From an uncultured Lachnoclostridium sp. (GTDB lineage Bacteria; Bacillota; Clostridia; Lachnospirales; Lachnospiraceae): 64,000 bases of DNA. Positions 1-9,355 of the stretch are shown in pieces; within the stretch, counting starts at the first letter, position 1; each line of letters starts with the position of its first letter. The notes below the pieces were generated by a model. It saw nothing but the letters and a program-made list of their open reading frames with translations. It was not told the origin of the DNA and did no database searches. The DNA is taken from contig CAMKRZ010000001.1 of NCBI GenBank assembly GCA_946415315.1, positions 124,001 to 188,000 of the forward strand, in the 5' to 3' direction. The translations under genes were made by a program, and so were the position numbers.

Positions 1-2607
1 TATCAGTTCCGATGCGTTATAACGGATGGAAGCAAGCGGAAGGCATACACGAATGCTGTCACGCTCTCAGTCAGTCCGAGAATCACGGCCCAGCCGGTGA
101 GCAGGACCGCAGCACCCGGAACAACAGCAAAGTTTACCGTAGCGGCAGCCGGAACGGGAACGCTCACATATCAGTGGCAATACCGAAAGGATGCAAATTC
201 TTCGTGGGCGTCTTCCGCACAGAGCGGCAATAAGACTGCCACGCTTTCCGTCGCAGCGACAAACGGCCTTCACGGGTATCAGTTCCGATGCGTTATAACG
301 GACGGCAGCAAGCGGAAGGCATACACGAATGCTGCCACGCTATCAGTAAGTCCGAGGATCACGACCCAGCCGGTGGATAAGACCGTGACACCCGGTGCCA
401 CGGCAACCTTTACGGTGAAAGCGGCCGGAACGGGAACGCTCACGTATCAGTGGCAGTACATGAGCCCGTCCATGACGACATGGGCAGGTTCCGCACAGAG
501 CGGGAATAAGACTGCGACACTTTCGGTGAAGTCGTCCGCAAGCTTGCAGGGCTACATGTTCCGCTGTGTGATCACGGACGGAAGCGGGAGAAAAAACTAT
601 ACGAAAGCAGTGACCCTGACACTGTGTGACATCCCGATCAACGCTACGTATTTTCCGGATGCAGTTTTCCGTCAGTATGTAACAGACAACTTCGATACCA
701 CGAAGGACGGAAAACTGAGCAAGATTGAGCTTCTTGCGGTGAGCAAGATCAAAGTGAACAGAAAAGCAATCTCCAACCTGCGAGGGGTAGAGTTTTTTAC
801 GGTATTGAAGGAGCTGAACTGTAGTACCAACAATCTGACCGCGCTGGATGTGAGCAGGAACACTAAGTTGGAGCGTCTTGACTGCGGATGTAATGCTATT
901 ACATCATTGGTTGTGGTCAGAAATACAGCATTAAAATCCCTTATATGTTACGGTAATCAACTGGGTTCACTGGATGTGAGCAGAAACACAGCTTTGCAGG
1001 AGCTTAATTGTTTTGAATGCGGCCTGACCGCACTGGATTTGAGCAGGAACACTGCACTGGAGTATCTTGAATGTGGATGCAACTCATTGCCTGCATTGGA
1101 CGTAAGCAAGAACACAGCGCTACAGAGCCTCTATTGTTTCATGGACGGCCTTTATAAACTGGATACAAGTAATAACACAGCACTGGTGGAAATTAATTGT
1201 AGTAGGAATTATTTGAGTGAATTGGACTTAAGCAAGAACACGAACTTGAAGTATCTCAAATGCATTTACAGTTACCTGCATGCGTTGGATGTCAGCAAGA
1301 ACACAGCGCTTGAGCATCTTGACTGTGGCAGTAATTACCTGACAGTGCTGAATTTGAGCAAGAACACGGCGTTGGAGTACCTCGACTGTGATTGTAATGA
1401 TCTGACAGCGTTGAATGTGAGCAAGAACACGAAATTGGTGTCGCTTATATGTTACGGAAACAAGTTGACGGTGTTGGATTTGAGCAAGAACATGGCTTTA
1501 AAGGAACTCATGTGTTATTCTAACAATTTGACGTCGCTGGATGTGAGTAAGAACGAGGCTTTGGCGGTGCTGAACTTCTGGGGATTCAACGATAACGATG
1601 TGATATCGTTGAATTTGAACAAGAATACAGAGCTTGACGATTATGGAAGTATCATACCGAAGATCACGAAACAACCGGTGAGCAAGACTGTGGTAGCCGG
1701 TGCAAAAGCAGTCTTTACGGTGGCTGCAACAGGCGTAGGAACGCTTACGTACCAATGGGAATACCGTTATAACGAAAGTACAGCATGGTTTGAGTTCTGG
1801 CAGAGCGGCAATAAGACGGACACACTTAACGTGACAGCATTAAGTGATTTCCACGGATATCAGTTCCGCTGTGCTGTGACACAGGGAAACGGACAGACGG
1901 CGTACTCGAATGTTGTCACGCTTTCCGTAAGCCCGAGGATCAAAGCTCATCCTGCGGACACGTGCGTGGCACTCGGAACTACAGCAACATTTGCGGTATC
2001 GGCGGCGGGCACGGAAACGCTTGCGTATCAATGGCAGTATATGAGTCCGACAATGACTTCATGGGCGAACTCCTCGCAGAATGGTAACAAGACCGCGACG
2101 CTCTCCGTGAAGGCGACTGCGGGACTGCAAGGCTATCGGTTCCGTTGCGTGCTTACGGATGGAAACGGGCGAAAGGTCTACACGGATCCGGCGATGCTGA
2201 CGATATACGATGCACCTGCGGAAAATCCGGTTGCGCATGTACATAATTGGCAGAGCGGTTCCTGGGTAGAACATCGGCTTCATCAGGCAGAGTATGTCGA
2301 GTATTGTGGACTTTGTGAGTGCGGTTTCGTGTTTTATGACCCGGTGAATGGTCATTGGAATGGTTGTTTGATTGATGAACACATGTCCGCAAACGGATGT
2401 ATATCCTTTGAAAATTGGTCTGGTAGATACAAAATAAAAGACGAGTGGTATGAAGACATTCAGCACACATATACCTGGTGCCCGGATTGTCATACGGTAA
2501 AAAGGTCAGGGTGTCATAGTTCATACGGCAATGAGAATTTTTTAAATGATTTGCCGGACGATATTTTGAATACTTGGCTGGAACACGGAAGAAAGTGGGT
2601 GGAGTAA
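1..2607 (+). CDS. Surface protein, 5'-truncated by window edge: Ig-like repeats, block of about 21-aa leucine-rich repeats, two more Ig-like repeats, Cys/His-rich C-terminus
   Basis: Frame 1 is open from base 1 (YQFRCVITDGSKRK...), upstream of the ORF-track start at 97. Ig-like units 'PRITTQPVDKTV..GTLTYQWQY..' flank LRRs of the form 'LDVSKNTALEYLDCGCNxLTA'. Confidence 0.85.
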   Translation, partial: YQFRCVITDGSKRKAYTNAVTLSVSPRITAQPVSRTAAPGTTAKFTVAAAGTGTLTYQWQYRKDANSSWASSAQSGNKTATLSVAATNGLHGYQFRCVITDGSKRKAYTNAATLSVSPRITTQPVDKTVTPGATATFTVKAAGTGTLTYQWQYMSPSMTTWAGSAQSGNKTATLSVKSSASLQGYMFRCVITDGSGRKNYTKAVTLTLCDIPINATYFPDAVFRQYVTDNFDTTKDGKLSKIELLAVSKIKVNRKAISNLRGVEFFTVLKELNCSTNNLTALDVSRNTKLERLDCGCNAITSLVVVRNTALKSLICYGNQLGSLDVSRNTALQELNCFECGLTALDLSRNTALEYLECGCNSLPALDVSKNTALQSLYCFMDGLYKLDTSNNTALVEINCSRNYLSELDLSKNTNLKYLKCIYSYLHALDVSKNTALEHLDCGSNYLTVLNLSKNTALEYLDCDCNDLTALNVSKNTKLVSLICYGNKLTVLDLSKNMALKELMCYSNNLTSLDVSKNEALAVLNFWGFNDNDVISLNLNKNTELDDYGSIIPKITKQPVSKTVVAGAKAVFTVAATGVGTLTYQWEYRYNESTAWFEFWQSGNKTDTLNVTALSDFHGYQFRCAVTQGNGQTAYSNVVTLSVSPRIKAHPADTCVALGTTATFAVSAAGTETLAYQWQYMSPTMTSWANSSQNGNKTATLSVKATAGLQGYRFRCVLTDGNGRKVYTDPAMLTIYDAPAENPVAHVHNWQSGSWVEHRLHQAEYVEYCGLCECGFVFYDPVNGHWNGCLIDEHMSANGCISFENWSGRYKIKDEWYEDIQHTYTWCPDCHTVKRSGCHSSYGNENFLNDLPDDILNTWLEHGRKWVE

Positions 2608-2709
2608 GAAGTTGTACAATTGATCTGAAGATAATGCGGAGGAACGCTGATCGAAAAAGCGTTTCTTCAGAAATTCTTTCAAAGGGCAAGAAAGCGAGGA
2701 AAAGAAAAC

Positions 2710-5700
2710 ATGAAACGCATACTAAAAATGTTTGGGGTCATGTTGTTATTGCTGATCGTGATGACCGGTTTTGCCTCTGCGGCAACGGACGGGCCGACAA
2801 TCACGACGCAGCCTGTGAGCAAGACTGTTGCTGCCGGTACCACAGCAACTTTTACGGTAGAGGCGACCGGCACGGGAACACTCACGTATCAATGGCAGTA
2901 CCGGACGGACTCGGCATCATCGTGGGCAAATTCCGGCCAGAGCGGAAACAAAACCAAAACACTTTCGGTGACTGCGTCGAACGGTCTCCACGGGTATCAG
3001 TTTCGCTGCGTGATCACCCAGGAGGGTGGGCAAAAAGCATATTCGAATGTTGTCACGCTCGCTGTCAGCCCACGTATTACGTCGCAGCCGGTGAGTACAA
3101 GCGTTACGCAGGGCAGCACGGCAAAGTTTACCGTGACGGTGGCAAGCGCGGGGACACCTTCGTATCAGTGGCAGTTCCGGAAAAATGAGAACTCCGCATG
3201 GGCAGACTCTGCGCAGGGCGGCAATAAGACCGCTACGCTTTCGGTTGCGGCGACAGCGGCACTGCATGGTTATCAGTTCCGCTGTGTCGTTACGGAAGGA
3301 GGCAACCGAAAGGTATACACCAGTGCGGCAACCCTGTATATCCTCCCGAAGATCTCGACCCAGCCGGCAAGCAAGACCGTTGCGCCGGGGGCCAATGCAA
3401 CCTTCACGGTGGCGGCGACCGGTGCGGGAACGCTCACGTACCAGTGGCAGTACCGCAAGAATTCAACAGCGTCCTGGGCATATTCCGCGCAGAGCGGCAA
3501 TAAGACAGCGACTCTTTCTGTTAAAGCGACAAACGCGCTTCACGGGTATCAGTTCCGCTGCGTCGTGACGCAGGTGGACGGGAAGACGGTGTATTCGAAC
3601 GCTGTCACGCTTTCCGTCAGTCCGAGGATCACGACCCAGCCGGTGAGCCTGAACGCTGCCAAAGGAACCACGGCAAAATTTTCCGTGACAGCGGTCGGTA
3701 CGGGGACACTTACGTATCAGTGGCAGTACCGCAAGGACGCAAACTCCGCATGGGCAGCTTCCGCGCAGAGCGGCAACAAGACTGCCGAACTCTCGGTTTC
3801 AGCTTCGGCAGGACTGAATGAGTATCAGTTCCGCTGTGTCATTACAGACGGCGGCAACCGGACGGTATACACCGATGCGGTCACGCTGTATATCATTCCG
3901 AACATCACTACCCAGCCAGTGAGCAAAACCGTTTTACCGGGCTCCACAGCCACGTTTACCATAGCGGCGACCGGCGTGGGAACGCTCACTTACCAGTGGC
4001 AGTTCCGGAAGAACTCCACGGCAGCTTGGGCCAATTCCGGACAGACCGGTAATAAGACCACTACACTTTCGGTCAATACGACAAACGCTCTTAACGGATA
4101 TCAGTTCCGCTGCGTTGTGACACACGGGAACGGACTGAAGGCGTATTCCAATGTTGTTACGCTCACAGTCAGCCCGAGGATTACGAGCCACCCGGCGAAC
4201 AAAAGCGTCACGGCAGGAAGCACTGCGAATTTTAGTGTGACGGCGGCCGGTGCGGGAACGCTTACCTACCAGTGGCAGTATCGGAAGGACGCGAGCTCCT
4301 CATGGGCAGCATCCGCACAGAGCGGCAACAAGACCGCCACGCTCTCGGTGGCGGCGACCGCAGGACTGAACGGTTACCAGTTCCGCTGTGTGATCAAGGA
4401 CGGAGGCGGTCGGACGGTTTACACCAATCCTGCCACCCTGTATATCATTCCGAAGATCACGACTCAGCCGGTGAGCAAGACCGTTACGCCGGGTTCGACG
4501 GCAACCTTTACGGTAGCGGCAACCGGCAAGGGGACGCTCACATATCAGTGGCAGTACCGGAAGGACGCGGATTCTGCGTGGGCAGCATCCGGGCAGACCG
4601 GCAACAAGACCGCCACGCTTTCGGTCAAAGCGACAAACGGACTTCACGGGTATCAGTTCCGCTGCGTGATCACGGACAGTAACGGACAGAAGGCGTATTC
4701 GAATACCGTCACGCTTTCCGTAAGCCCGAGGATCACAACGCAGCCGGTGAGTACAACTGCGGCACCCGGAAGCAAAGCAATCTTTACGGTGACGGCGGCC
4801 GGTACGGGATCGCTTACGTATCAGTGGCAGTACAGAAAGAATGCAAGCAGCGCGTGGGCAGCATCGGGGCAGAGCGGTAACAAGACTGCCACGCTTTCCG
4901 TGGCAGCAACTGCGGGATTGAACGGCTACCAGTTCCGCTGTGTCATTAAGGACAGTCAGGGAAGATCCGTGACATCGGCGGTGGCTACTCTTACAATCAC
5001 GAGTATTATCAATGCAACGGATGTTACACTGTATGTTATCGAGGATGCGTACAAGGATGTTTTGACACTTCCCGCCGGAAAATCGGATTCTTTCCAGCTG
5101 GTTGCAAACGGAACGGATGTAAGTTTTTCTCAGTCGTACGATTGGTACAGATGTTGCGATGTAGATAGCAGCGGTCTGATCACGATCCACTACTATGATG
5201 TATACAATCTGTCAACGGGAGAGATGGAGAATCATCCCCGCTTAGGAGATTCCACGATCACCTGCGTGATCGACGGGCAGACGGTCACGGTCAATGTACA
5301 TGTTGTGGATTACGCGACCGTGTACGCCGATGAGAAGATAGAAGAGTATCTGAAGGCCAACATCACGAGCGGGATGAGCGATATGGAGAAGATGGAGGCG
5401 ATCGCCGCATATCCTGCGTCCTTCAATTACGATTATCACTATTATTCCTACGTTCCCATGATCATTCACGGCGGCGGTGACTGTTGGGCGAGCACGAGCC
5501 TGATCATCCGGGAGTGTGAGATGCTGGGCATTGATGCATGGGTGAGAAACGGTAACAAGGATCCCGGCGCTGGAAGCGGTCATCGCAATGCTATGGCATA
5601 TTACAACGGAGTTTATTACATGCTTGAGGCCGGATATACCGGCAATGCTCCGAGAATGTATAATGTTACCATCTGCTCGAGTCTGTACTCCATCCGGTAT

Positions 5701-6519
5701 GTTTCGGACGAAGCGGTTTCCATTTATCAGTATGATGGAAAGATTGAAGATCTGGGAGACAAATGGGTTCTTCCGGATATGATCGGCGGGAAGAAGGTTA
5801 CGGCCATCGAAGATTCCTTCTCGTATTCGTTCGCGGGTACGGAGATCGTGTTGCCGAAGTATCTCGAGAGAATCGGCAATTACGCGTTTACCGGTTGCTC
5901 GAATCTTACTAAACTGAAGATTCCCGCAAACGTCAGTTACATCGGAAACGGTGCATTTGCGCAGGATACAAAACTGACCTTGACCATCGATCCTGCCAAC
6001 CCGTATCTGACGGTAAAGGATAATTGCGTATATTCCAAAGATCTGACGGTTATGTATGAAGCTCCTTCGGCGAGCGGTAAGATCACGCTTCCGAGCACGC
6101 TGACAGAGATTCGTCCGTACGTGTTCTACTACAACTCGAATGTGACGGAGATCGTGGTTCCCGCTTCCGTGACGACGATCGGAGAGGGGGCGTTCGGCAA
6201 TTGCGCAGCGCTGACGAAAGTCACATTTGCCGGAAACAAGATCACGAAACTGGACAGTTTCATTTTCCCCAGTACGGGAAATCTCAGTGAGGTGACGATC
6301 CCGTCCTCCGTGACAGAGATTGATACTTATGCGTTCATCTACGCGGGACCGATCAATGTCATCATGAAGTCGAAGCAGGCGCCGACATGGACCGGAGTTG
6401 ATATTACGCTGAGTGACTATTACAGCACAGTTGTATTCTATGTCCCGGAGGGCTCGACCGGCTACGATACCGGAAAATGGGCCGATGTGACGGTGATCGT
6501 CGGAACGCCCGAGAGTTGA
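2710..6519 (+). CDS. Secreted surface protein: signal peptide, eight Ig-like repeats, transglutaminase-like region, C-terminal BspA-like (LRR_5) repeats
   Basis: N-term MKRILKMFGVMLLLLIVMTGFASAA; eight '[PT]xITTQPVSxTV...' units; 'GGGDCWASTSLIIRECEMLGIDAWVRNG...GHRNAMAYYNGVYYMLEAGY' (Cys/His transglutaminase-like); 'IVLPKYLERIGNYAFTGCSNLTKLKIPANVSYIGNGAF' LRR_5 pattern. Confidence 0.85.
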   Translation: MKRILKMFGVMLLLLIVMTGFASAATDGPTITTQPVSKTVAAGTTATFTVEATGTGTLTYQWQYRTDSASSWANSGQSGNKTKTLSVTASNGLHGYQFRCVITQEGGQKAYSNVVTLAVSPRITSQPVSTSVTQGSTAKFTVTVASAGTPSYQWQFRKNENSAWADSAQGGNKTATLSVAATAALHGYQFRCVVTEGGNRKVYTSAATLYILPKISTQPASKTVAPGANATFTVAATGAGTLTYQWQYRKNSTASWAYSAQSGNKTATLSVKATNALHGYQFRCVVTQVDGKTVYSNAVTLSVSPRITTQPVSLNAAKGTTAKFSVTAVGTGTLTYQWQYRKDANSAWAASAQSGNKTAELSVSASAGLNEYQFRCVITDGGNRTVYTDAVTLYIIPNITTQPVSKTVLPGSTATFTIAATGVGTLTYQWQFRKNSTAAWANSGQTGNKTTTLSVNTTNALNGYQFRCVVTHGNGLKAYSNVVTLTVSPRITSHPANKSVTAGSTANFSVTAAGAGTLTYQWQYRKDASSSWAASAQSGNKTATLSVAATAGLNGYQFRCVIKDGGGRTVYTNPATLYIIPKITTQPVSKTVTPGSTATFTVAATGKGTLTYQWQYRKDADSAWAASGQTGNKTATLSVKATNGLHGYQFRCVITDSNGQKAYSNTVTLSVSPRITTQPVSTTAAPGSKAIFTVTAAGTGSLTYQWQYRKNASSAWAASGQSGNKTATLSVAATAGLNGYQFRCVIKDSQGRSVTSAVATLTITSIINATDVTLYVIEDAYKDVLTLPAGKSDSFQLVANGTDVSFSQSYDWYRCCDVDSSGLITIHYYDVYNLSTGEMENHPRLGDSTITCVIDGQTVTVNVHVVDYATVYADEKIEEYLKANITSGMSDMEKMEAIAAYPASFNYDYHYYSYVPMIIHGGGDCWASTSLIIRECEMLGIDAWVRNGNKDPGAGSGHRNAMAYYNGVYYMLEAGYTGNAPRMYNVTICSSLYSIRYVSDEAVSIYQYDGKIEDLGDKWVLPDMIGGKKVTAIEDSFSYSFAGTEIVLPKYLERIGNYAFTGCSNLTKLKIPANVSYIGNGAFAQDTKLTLTIDPANPYLTVKDNCVYSKDLTVMYEAPSASGKITLPSTLTEIRPYVFYYNSNVTEIVVPASVTTIGEGAFGNCAALTKVTFAGNKITKLDSFIFPSTGNLSEVTIPSSVTEIDTYAFIYAGPINVIMKSKQAPTWTGVDITLSDYYSTVVFYVPEGSTGYDTGKWADVTVIVGTPES
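2797..5000 (+). repeat. DNA-level tandem array of eight Ig-module repeats, alternating A/B types with a supermodule of about 552 bp
   Basis: Recurring 'acgtatcagtggcagtaccg' and 'gggtatcagttccgctgcgtg'. A modules end in 'AYSNVVTLSVSPRI', B modules in 'VYTxxATLYIIPKI'. Confidence 0.8.
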
Positions 6520-6528
6520 TGGGTCAAT

Positions 6529-6570
6529 AAAAAACAAAAGACAGACGCTCGCGATCATGCGCGGCGTCTG
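6529..6570 (-). terminator. Rho-independent terminator for the minus-strand histidine kinase gene
   Basis: CAGACGC (6542-6548) / GCGTCTG (6564-6570) stem with inner CGCG pairs. On the minus strand it is followed by a T-rich run (plus strand aaaaaacaaaag). Confidence 0.6.
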
Positions 6571-6695
6571 CCTCAATGTGAATATGCCAATTGGAAAACA
6601 AGCAATGTTGGGGAGCGTCGGGAAACCGGCGCTTTTCCATTTGTGTGAAGCGCTGTGCCGGTTGTTTGTGTCCCGGACGCGTAAGTGTCCTGCGT

Positions 6696-8276
6696 TTACG
6701 ACAATGCTGCTTGGTTGTCCGCCAAAACCTTTAACTCAATCGAGAACGTGCTTCCCTTGCCCTCCTCAGAGGTGACAAGACAACGGCCGCCGTGCATCGC
6801 CACGATCTGCTTGACGATCGCCAGACCCAGGCCGGAAACACCCTGCCCTTTGCGCTGGCGCGAGGTGTAGTAGCGATCCCAGATGTGTTCCAGCTCCTCG
6901 GCCGGTATGCCGTTTCCGTAGTCGGTGACGGACAGCGTTGCTGTGTCGCAGGAAGCGGAGAGTTTGACAAGGATCTCTTTGCGCTCGCCTGTGTGACGGA
7001 CCGCATTTTCCATCAGGTTATACAGGGCGCGCTCCAGGTGGCTGCGGCTGCCGTCTACGATAATATCGTCGGCGATGTCGGTCTCCACACGAATGCCGTT
7101 CGGCTTGCAGAAGGTCGCGAAACTTTCTGCGATAGAGTGTGTTAATCTGCTGAGGTCTACATCTGTAGAATATTCGAGTTTGTCTGCCGTCTGCAGCTCG
7201 GAATACGCGAGGATTTCGTTGACGAGCGCCGTCAGGCGGTCCGCTTCCTTGACAATGACCTGCATGTCGTTGCGACATTGCTCGCGATCGTCGAAAGAGA
7301 TGTCGTTGATCATCTCAGCGTAGCCCTTGATCATCGTGAGCGGTGTCCGCAGGTCGTGGGAGACGTTGGCCATCAGTTCGGTCTGGAAGTTCCGCGAGAT
7401 GATCAGCTTCTCGTTCGTCCGGTCGAGCGTGTGGCTCAGGTCGTCGAGCTCGGTGCAGAAACCCTGCGGATAATCCTCGGAGTAGTCGCGCTCTCCGAGC
7501 TTCTTAGCCTTCTCGGAGAGGCGGTCCACCGGACCGGAAAACTTGCGCGCCAGAAGCCAGGAGAGGCCAAAACTGAGGAGAAGCGAGAGAATGGTAACCC
7601 ACAGAAGCTGCATCCGGATCACGCTGACCGCGGAGCCTACCGCGTTGAGTGTTGTGCTCGCCAGGAGGATCGCATGCTCATCTTCACCGAAAGTGATGTA
7701 CTGTGCACAGAAATACAGTTCCCCCATCCGTTTTTCAACCATTTCGTCGGGATTGTCCGCAAGCTCCGAAAGGAAATCGCGGAACATCGGCGGAATGGAT
7801 CCGAACTGGTACTGCAAATCACCGCGAGGATCGCCAGGTCCGTCAGACTGGTCTTCGTTGCCGGGACGACGCTTATCGTCACGGAATTCATTTTCCGGAA
7901 AATTCTTATCACCGTCCGGAAATGCCGCGTCACGTTTGTTCGGAAAACCCGGAGTATCGCCCCGGTAATCCGGCGACTGGCGCTGCGCGCTCTTGAACGG
8001 GTCACCGTCAAACAGGATTTCCCCGTCGCTGTTCGTCACGTACACGAGTAGCGTATTGTCGAGTGACTTCTCGTTGATCGCAGCCTTGATCTCATCGTCA
8101 CTGTCGCAGGCGGCAATCGACTTGAGAACCTTCCTTGTGTTACGGATCAGCATGCCGTTGTATAACCCTTGCAGGAATACGGTCTGCAGGAGCCACAGCA
8201 CGAGAAAGATCAGCGCCGTAAACAGCGCAAAATACAGCCACAGTTTGAACCGGAACGACTTCGTTTTAGTCTTCAA
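6696..8276 (-). CDS. Two-component sensor histidine kinase (TM, extracellular loop, HAMP, HisKA, HATPase_c); start codon uncertain
   Basis: ANVSHDLRTPLTMIKGYAEMI (H box), NLMENAVRHT, GNGIPAEELEHIWDRYY, GQGVSGLGLAIVKQIVAMHGG. The TTG at 8276 overlaps the end of the response regulator; the ORF extends to 8315. Confidence 0.9.
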   Translation of the reverse strand: MKTKTKSFRFKLWLYFALFTALIFLVLWLLQTVFLQGLYNGMLIRNTRKVLKSIAACDSDDEIKAAINEKSLDNTLLVYVTNSDGEILFDGDPFKSAQRQSPDYRGDTPGFPNKRDAAFPDGDKNFPENEFRDDKRRPGNEDQSDGPGDPRGDLQYQFGSIPPMFRDFLSELADNPDEMVEKRMGELYFCAQYITFGEDEHAILLASTTLNAVGSAVSVIRMQLLWVTILSLLLSFGLSWLLARKFSGPVDRLSEKAKKLGERDYSEDYPQGFCTELDDLSHTLDRTNEKLIISRNFQTELMANVSHDLRTPLTMIKGYAEMINDISFDDREQCRNDMQVIVKEADRLTALVNEILAYSELQTADKLEYSTDVDLSRLTHSIAESFATFCKPNGIRVETDIADDIIVDGSRSHLERALYNLMENAVRHTGERKEILVKLSASCDTATLSVTDYGNGIPAEELEHIWDRYYTSRQRKGQGVSGLGLAIVKQIVAMHGGRCLVTSEEGKGSTFSIELKVLADNQAALS

Positions 8277-8946
8277 ATTTGTACCCCGCCCCTCTGATGG
8301 TGTGGATGTTGTCACGGTACGGACCTAATTTGCCGCGGAGCAGCTTGATCTGCCAGTCCACGGTGCGGTCGTCGCCGAAGTAATCATAGCCCCAGACTTC
8401 GTTCATGATCCTGTCGCGCGAAAGTACGATGCCTTTGTTTCGCAGCAGACAGACGAGAATGGAGTACTCTTTCGCGGTGAGTTCCGTGCGAACACCGTCC
8501 ACGGTTACGTTGTGACCGAGCGTGTCGACTTCGATGCCGGCACCGCGCAGTGTCTCCGAGTCTTTCTTCCCGGCGGGAGCCGCGGCATTGCGTCTGCGCA
8601 GGATCGCGCCGACTCTTGCCAGCAGTTCCTTCGGTGAGAACGGCTTCGTCACATAGTCGTCGACCCCGACTTCGAATCCGAACAGCTTGTCGTACTCGGT
8701 GCCACGGGCGGAGAGCATCAAAACCGGGATATCCTTGAATTCGCGGATTTTCTTGCAGGCCGTGAAACCGTCTGTATCGGGCATCATAACGTCCATCACG
8801 ATGATGTCAAAGTCCTCACGGCGGCATGCGGCAATCGCCTCGTCGCCGTTGCCGACGCTCGTCACTTCGTAGCCTTCGCGCACGGCGTACCGCTCGATCA
8901 GCCGGGCGATATCCGGCTCGTCGTCCGCAATCAAAATCTTCGCCAT
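8266..8946 (-). CDS. OmpR-family response regulator
   Basis: MAKILIADDEPDIARLI...DIIVMDVMMPDTDGF...PVLMLSARG...DDYVTKPFSPKELLARV, then a winged-helix C-terminus ending IHTIRGAGYKFED. Start placed at MAKI after 'ggaggc'. Confidence 0.93.
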   Translation of the reverse strand: MAKILIADDEPDIARLIERYAVREGYEVTSVGNGDEAIAACRREDFDIIVMDVMMPDTDGFTACKKIREFKDIPVLMLSARGTEYDKLFGFEVGVDDYVTKPFSPKELLARVGAILRRRNAAAPAGKKDSETLRGAGIEVDTLGHNVTVDGVRTELTAKEYSILVCLLRNKGIVLSRDRIMNEVWGYDYFGDDRTVDWQIKLLRGKLGPYRDNIHTIRGAGYKFED

Positions 8947-9239
8947 GGCAGCCTCCTTGGGTTGATTGGTGATAGCTTCACGCTGCGCGCCGCCTGCAGC
9001 GGAGCCGGTGAACGCACTGAGTCGGATTGCTGAAAGGGATGCGTAATATTGATCATAATTCGGATAAAGCGCAGTCTTCATGGGCGAATCCTCACTCAAG
9101 GCAATTATACAGCATTTGCCTTGAAAATCATAGGGAAACCGCAGGGAAACCCGGCGGCGGTTGTCAGCCTCAAAAACAGTCGCGTCGGATTGACGTATTT
9201 TGCAGTTTCAAGTCTGCAACATGGAAAATGGTATAAAAG

Positions 9240-9284
9240 GAGCATCCCGGAATACGGAACGGAAAACCCGAAACCGGGATGCTC
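9240..9284 (-). terminator. Hairpin terminator for the 9356-11116 gene
   Basis: Perfect 11-bp stem GAGCATCCCGG (9240-9250) / CCGGGATGCTC (9274-9284). On the minus strand it is followed by CTTTTATACC. Confidence 0.55.
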
Positions 9285-9355
9285 GAGTTGTATGGGGGAT
9301 GGTCGTGCCCTTGCTCGTGGGGGACGATCGGAGCACGACCGACAGACTGACTCAG

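Noticed and set aside
6600-6700. Hairpin-like sequence CCGGCGCTT...AAGCGCtgtgCCGG as a plus-strand terminator
   Set aside because: The stem is bulged, the loop long and there is no clear U-tract.
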